IMG/VR virus record: IMGVR_UViG_3300032092_000278
Span: 1 to 22,820 of that record
Reading direction: 5' to 3' (one strand)
Length of the DNA stretch: 22,820 nucleotides
Origin: a virus
Under the pieces are notes generated by a model. That model did not search any database, was not told where the DNA came from, and saw only the letters and a list, made by a program, of their open reading frames with translations. A program made the translations under genes and the position numbers. Positions 20,644-22,820 of this stretch are shown here, in pieces. Each line of letters starts with the position of its first letter. Positions within the stretch are counted from its first letter, which is position 1.

Positions 20644-20655
20644 CTCCATAATAAA
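20644..20655 (-). promoter_or_regulatory. Shared leader motif TTTATTATGGAG before the AAA+ gene
   Basis: Identical to the leader motif of gp44 and the HTH gene; its ATG overlaps GGAG so it could be a decoy start. The gene's start lies six bases after GGAG. Confidence 0.5.
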
Positions 20656-20682
20656 CTACACTTTCACAAATTCATAACGACT

Positions 20683-20711
20683 ATTATACTGTAATTAACA
20701 ATAAAAGTCAA
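20683..20711 (-). promoter_or_regulatory. Sigma70-type promoter of the AAA+ ATPase gene
   Basis: Minus strand TTGACT (20711-20706), 17 bases, TATAAT (20688-20683), then AGTCG. It is the closest match to the sigma70 consensus in the window. Confidence 0.85.
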
Positions 20712-20722
20712 CACTTATTTTT

Positions 20723-20738
20723 CCTTGTAGATACAAGG
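20723..20738 (-). repeat. Hairpin with CCTTGTAGATACA repeat after the VWA gene
   Basis: CCTTGT and ACAAGG pair around a four-base loop, just after the stop at 20742. The first 13 bases repeat those at 11881-11893. No T-tract follows on the minus strand. Confidence 0.55.
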
Positions 20739-20741
20739 GTC

Positions 20742-22820
20742 TTAGGCTACTAATCCAACGAATCGGTTGAGTAGGACTCGGGAAGTCTTCTTTACATTCA
20801 AGAATTTACCGAAATTCCTTGCAATCGCTTTTGCATTCGCATCTGCTTTTACATCTAACTCACCCTCTTGAATCTTGGTTGAGGACTGCGGGATCAGGAA
20901 CAATTCGTCACGACCAGTATTTTTTACTGATGCAAATCCTTGTGTTTTAAATTGTTTTTTCCATGCTTCAACTAGTGCATACATATCGCCATTGTAGTTA
21001 GGTAGATTTGATTGCAAGACACCACGCAAATCACGACCACGATTCTGACAGATATGGAATCCAACCATTGCAACATTATAGCGATCTTTAATCATTCGAA
21101 GAATCATCTCAGTTTGATTACCAGATAGACGACCAATTTCGTAAGTCTTCTGTGTAACTTCATCTTTAATAAAGTTCTTGATTTTGATTCGTTTGTACAT
21201 ACCATCAACAACTTCAGTACGAGAGTCATCGAAACGACCATAAGAATACGTATTCAATGAACCACCTTCACCATCGGTAAGAGTGATGAAAGTTGTTTTC
21301 TCGATATTGTTATTCTTGATAAATGTACCCAAAGTATTATAGCAATATACCAATGCTTCATTTAATGGAGTACCACCAGTGTTATAACCTTCATTCCAGT
21401 GGAAACGATAGTCAAGGATACGACGAGCCATTGAATTGAATTCACTGCTAGTCATTTTGTTATTAAAGAATTCTAACAGATGGAATCTGTCTGCACAGTC
21501 AATCAAGTTATTTTCTTCTCGCCTTGCAGTTCTCCAAGCATGATATGATTCATTTTCTGCTTGAGTTCGAGTTATCCTGTCATTATAGTCAGTGGTGAAT
21601 GCAAAGACACGATATGGAATCTGAACACGATTACAGAACATAGCCAGATTAATAACCTGCTTCATTGTATCTTTCAATACCTCATTCATTGAACCAGACC
21701 AGTCAACAAGAAGAATCATACCATGATTCTTACCTTGTGGTAGAGAAGTCACACGCTTGAACAAATCGTCTTGCAACTTATATGCATAGACTTTCTTCAT
21801 GTCCAATGAACCAATCTTTGATATCGTTGCACGCTTATGTAGTTGAGCAGACTTTTTCATCTCGAATTCTTTCACGAGATAATTAACAGTACGAATTGAT
21901 TCGGTTTTGAATTGTACAAAATCTAAATCCTCTGCTGCATGAAAAGCAGTTCGTTGTTCATCACTCATATTGCGAGTGCGGTAGTCAATCGTATCTGGAC
22001 TATCAACTGACCATTTTTCAGGTGATTTAGTTTCATTGAGGACTTGTTTGTAGCCAATAACTGGATCTGTAAAATAGTCTGTATCAAATTTCCAATATTT
22101 GTATTCAGTGGAATCGTCAGCAAGGTCTTCCAATTTGTTTTGGAATGCTCTTTCTGTTTTTGATTCTAAGTCATCACCCTCTTCTGACTTGTCATCATTT
22201 TGTAGATTAGATGATTTATTCTGTTTTGATGGTTTCAGATCTTCATCATTACCACCATCTTGTTCTTCAAAGTCATCATCGCCATCGATGTCAAAGTCAC
22301 CATAAATTGGATCTTCGTTTTCATCTTCGTCATCACCATCTTCTTCCTGTTCTTGGAATTTGGCATTTTGTTTACGCTCTTCGGCTACTTGTTTGGAATA
22401 TGCATAGATATCGTTTGCTAATGCAATGATTTCATCGACAGTCTCAGTGCGTTCAGCACGATTCACAAATACCTTTTCGTCAGGTGTGAATGTTACACCA
22501 CACTGGAATCCAGCCTTAAAGTAGAGATTGATTTTGTCGATGAGTAACAAGTCGTCAAAGTTTTGAACTTGTTTCGTGCCAAAGAAGTCACGATCATTGA
22601 GTTGCTTATATCCTTCGTTCATGCGTTTGCGCAATCCTGGATATTTGCGTTTGATAAGTTTCTCGATACGAACATCTTCTAGGACATTCATGTATGAGTG
22701 TAACTTAGGGGTATCCCTTAGTGGTTCAAGATAGTCATCGTTGGTGTAAAGGGCATGACCCACTTCGTGACCAACTAACATATCTTCAATTTCGGGAGTC
22801 ATATCTTTCCACATCGGCAG
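20742..22820 (-). CDS. VWA-domain protein with HExxH motif (CobT-like), 5'-partial
   Basis: At least 690 residues. The frame stays open to the window edge (a Leu-Pro precedes the first ATG at 22814), so the true start may lie outside. Near the start is MLVGHEVGHALYT, an HExxH zinc-metallopeptidase motif, with NVLEDVRIE ~30 residues on as a possible third ligand. A very acidic linker (~155-220) follows, then a VWA domain with a complete MIDAS set: DWSGSM, the Thr in TGGTPLNEA, and TLTDGEGG. CobT, the partner of CobS, has a comparable acidic stretch plus VWA. The next gene is the matching AAA+ ATPase. Protease activity is possible but unproven. Confidence 0.93.
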   Translation of the reverse strand: MPMWKDMTPEIEDMLVGHEVGHALYTNDDYLEPLRDTPKLHSYMNVLEDVRIEKLIKRKYPGLRKRMNEGYKQLNDRDFFGTKQVQNFDDLLLIDKINLYFKAGFQCGVTFTPDEKVFVNRAERTETVDEIIALANDIYAYSKQVAEERKQNAKFQEQEEDGDDEDENEDPIYGDFDIDGDDDFEEQDGGNDEDLKPSKQNKSSNLQNDDKSEEGDDLESKTERAFQNKLEDLADDSTEYKYWKFDTDYFTDPVIGYKQVLNETKSPEKWSVDSPDTIDYRTRNMSDEQRTAFHAAEDLDFVQFKTESIRTVNYLVKEFEMKKSAQLHKRATISKIGSLDMKKVYAYKLQDDLFKRVTSLPQGKNHGMILLVDWSGSMNEVLKDTMKQVINLAMFCNRVQIPYRVFAFTTDYNDRITRTQAENESYHAWRTARREENNLIDCADRFHLLEFFNNKMTSSEFNSMARRILDYRFHWNEGYNTGGTPLNEALVYCYNTLGTFIKNNNIEKTTFITLTDGEGGSLNTYSYGRFDDSRTEVVDGMYKRIKIKNFIKDEVTQKTYEIGRLSGNQTEMILRMIKDRYNVAMVGFHICQNRGRDLRGVLQSNLPNYNGDMYALVEAWKKQFKTQGFASVKNTGRDELFLIPQSSTKIQEGELDVKADANAKAIARNFGKFLNVKKTSRVLLNRFVGLVA

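Noticed and set aside
20723-20738. Rho-independent terminator after the VWA gene
   Set aside because: The hairpin is followed by A-rich rather than T-rich sequence on the transcribed strand, so it is listed as a repeat hairpin.
1-22820. CRISPR array, IS element, integrase or attachment site
   Set aside because: No regularly spaced repeats, transposase or integrase motifs or terminal repeats were seen on either strand.

Overview
The window looks like part of a lytic T4-like myovirus genome of the aquatic (cyanophage / pelagiphage / methylophage) type, here covering most of the replication module. The evidence is a dense minus-strand array of T4 replication genes: gp41 helicase, UvsX, gp43 polymerase, DexA, gp30-type ligase, RegA, gp62, gp44 and gp45. 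Mixed in are cargo genes typical of marine T4-like phages: Hsp20, several 2OG-Fe(II) oxygenases, and a CobS-like AAA+ ATPase next to a VWA protein. All convincing genes are on the minus strand, so transcription runs from high to low coordinates. Base composition is AT-rich. No tRNA, CRISPR array, IS element or integrase was seen. The host cannot be read from the sequence; a PqqA-like peptide hints at, but does not prove, a PQQ-using host such as a methylotroph.

Layout from right (upstream) to left (downstream). 22820-20742: large VWA / HExxH protein, cut by the window edge. 20637-19477: MoxR/CobS-like AAA+ ATPase with its own promoter. 19345-18857: basic protein sharing a motif with that ATPase, own promoter, strong terminator. 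18769-17392: HTH protein, P4H-like oxygenase, nucleotide-diphosphohydrolase-like protein and a small unknown. 17389-13925: sliding clamp gp45 with promoter, an intergenic terminator-like hairpin, then gp44, a membrane protein, an oxygenase, gp62 and RegA. 13907-12512: small genes, including a 23-codon gene closely resembling pqqA flanked by two UUCG-tetraloop hairpins, then a 74-aa protein, Hsp20 and two very small genes. 12466-11965: two small unknowns followed by a cluster of hairpins and a terminator. 11837-11284: promoter and two small genes. 11280-3887: one promoter followed by ten overlapping or nearly abutting genes (unknowns, SWIM protein, ligase, DexA, gp43, Asp/Asn-hydroxylase-like protein). 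3886-1: promoter, thioredoxin, UvsX, unknown, gp41, and a partial protein that may be a TET/JBP-type oxygenase.

The replication proteins form a complete core: polymerase, clamp, both clamp-loader subunits, helicase, recombinase, ligase and exonuclease. Six promoters share the form TTGNC(T/A)-N17-TATAAT. Terminator-like hairpins separate some units, including gp45 from gp44. The least explained parts are the pqqA-like gene with its structured flanks, the AAA+/VWA/basic-protein cluster, and the presence of three or four different dioxygenase-type genes within a DNA-replication module.
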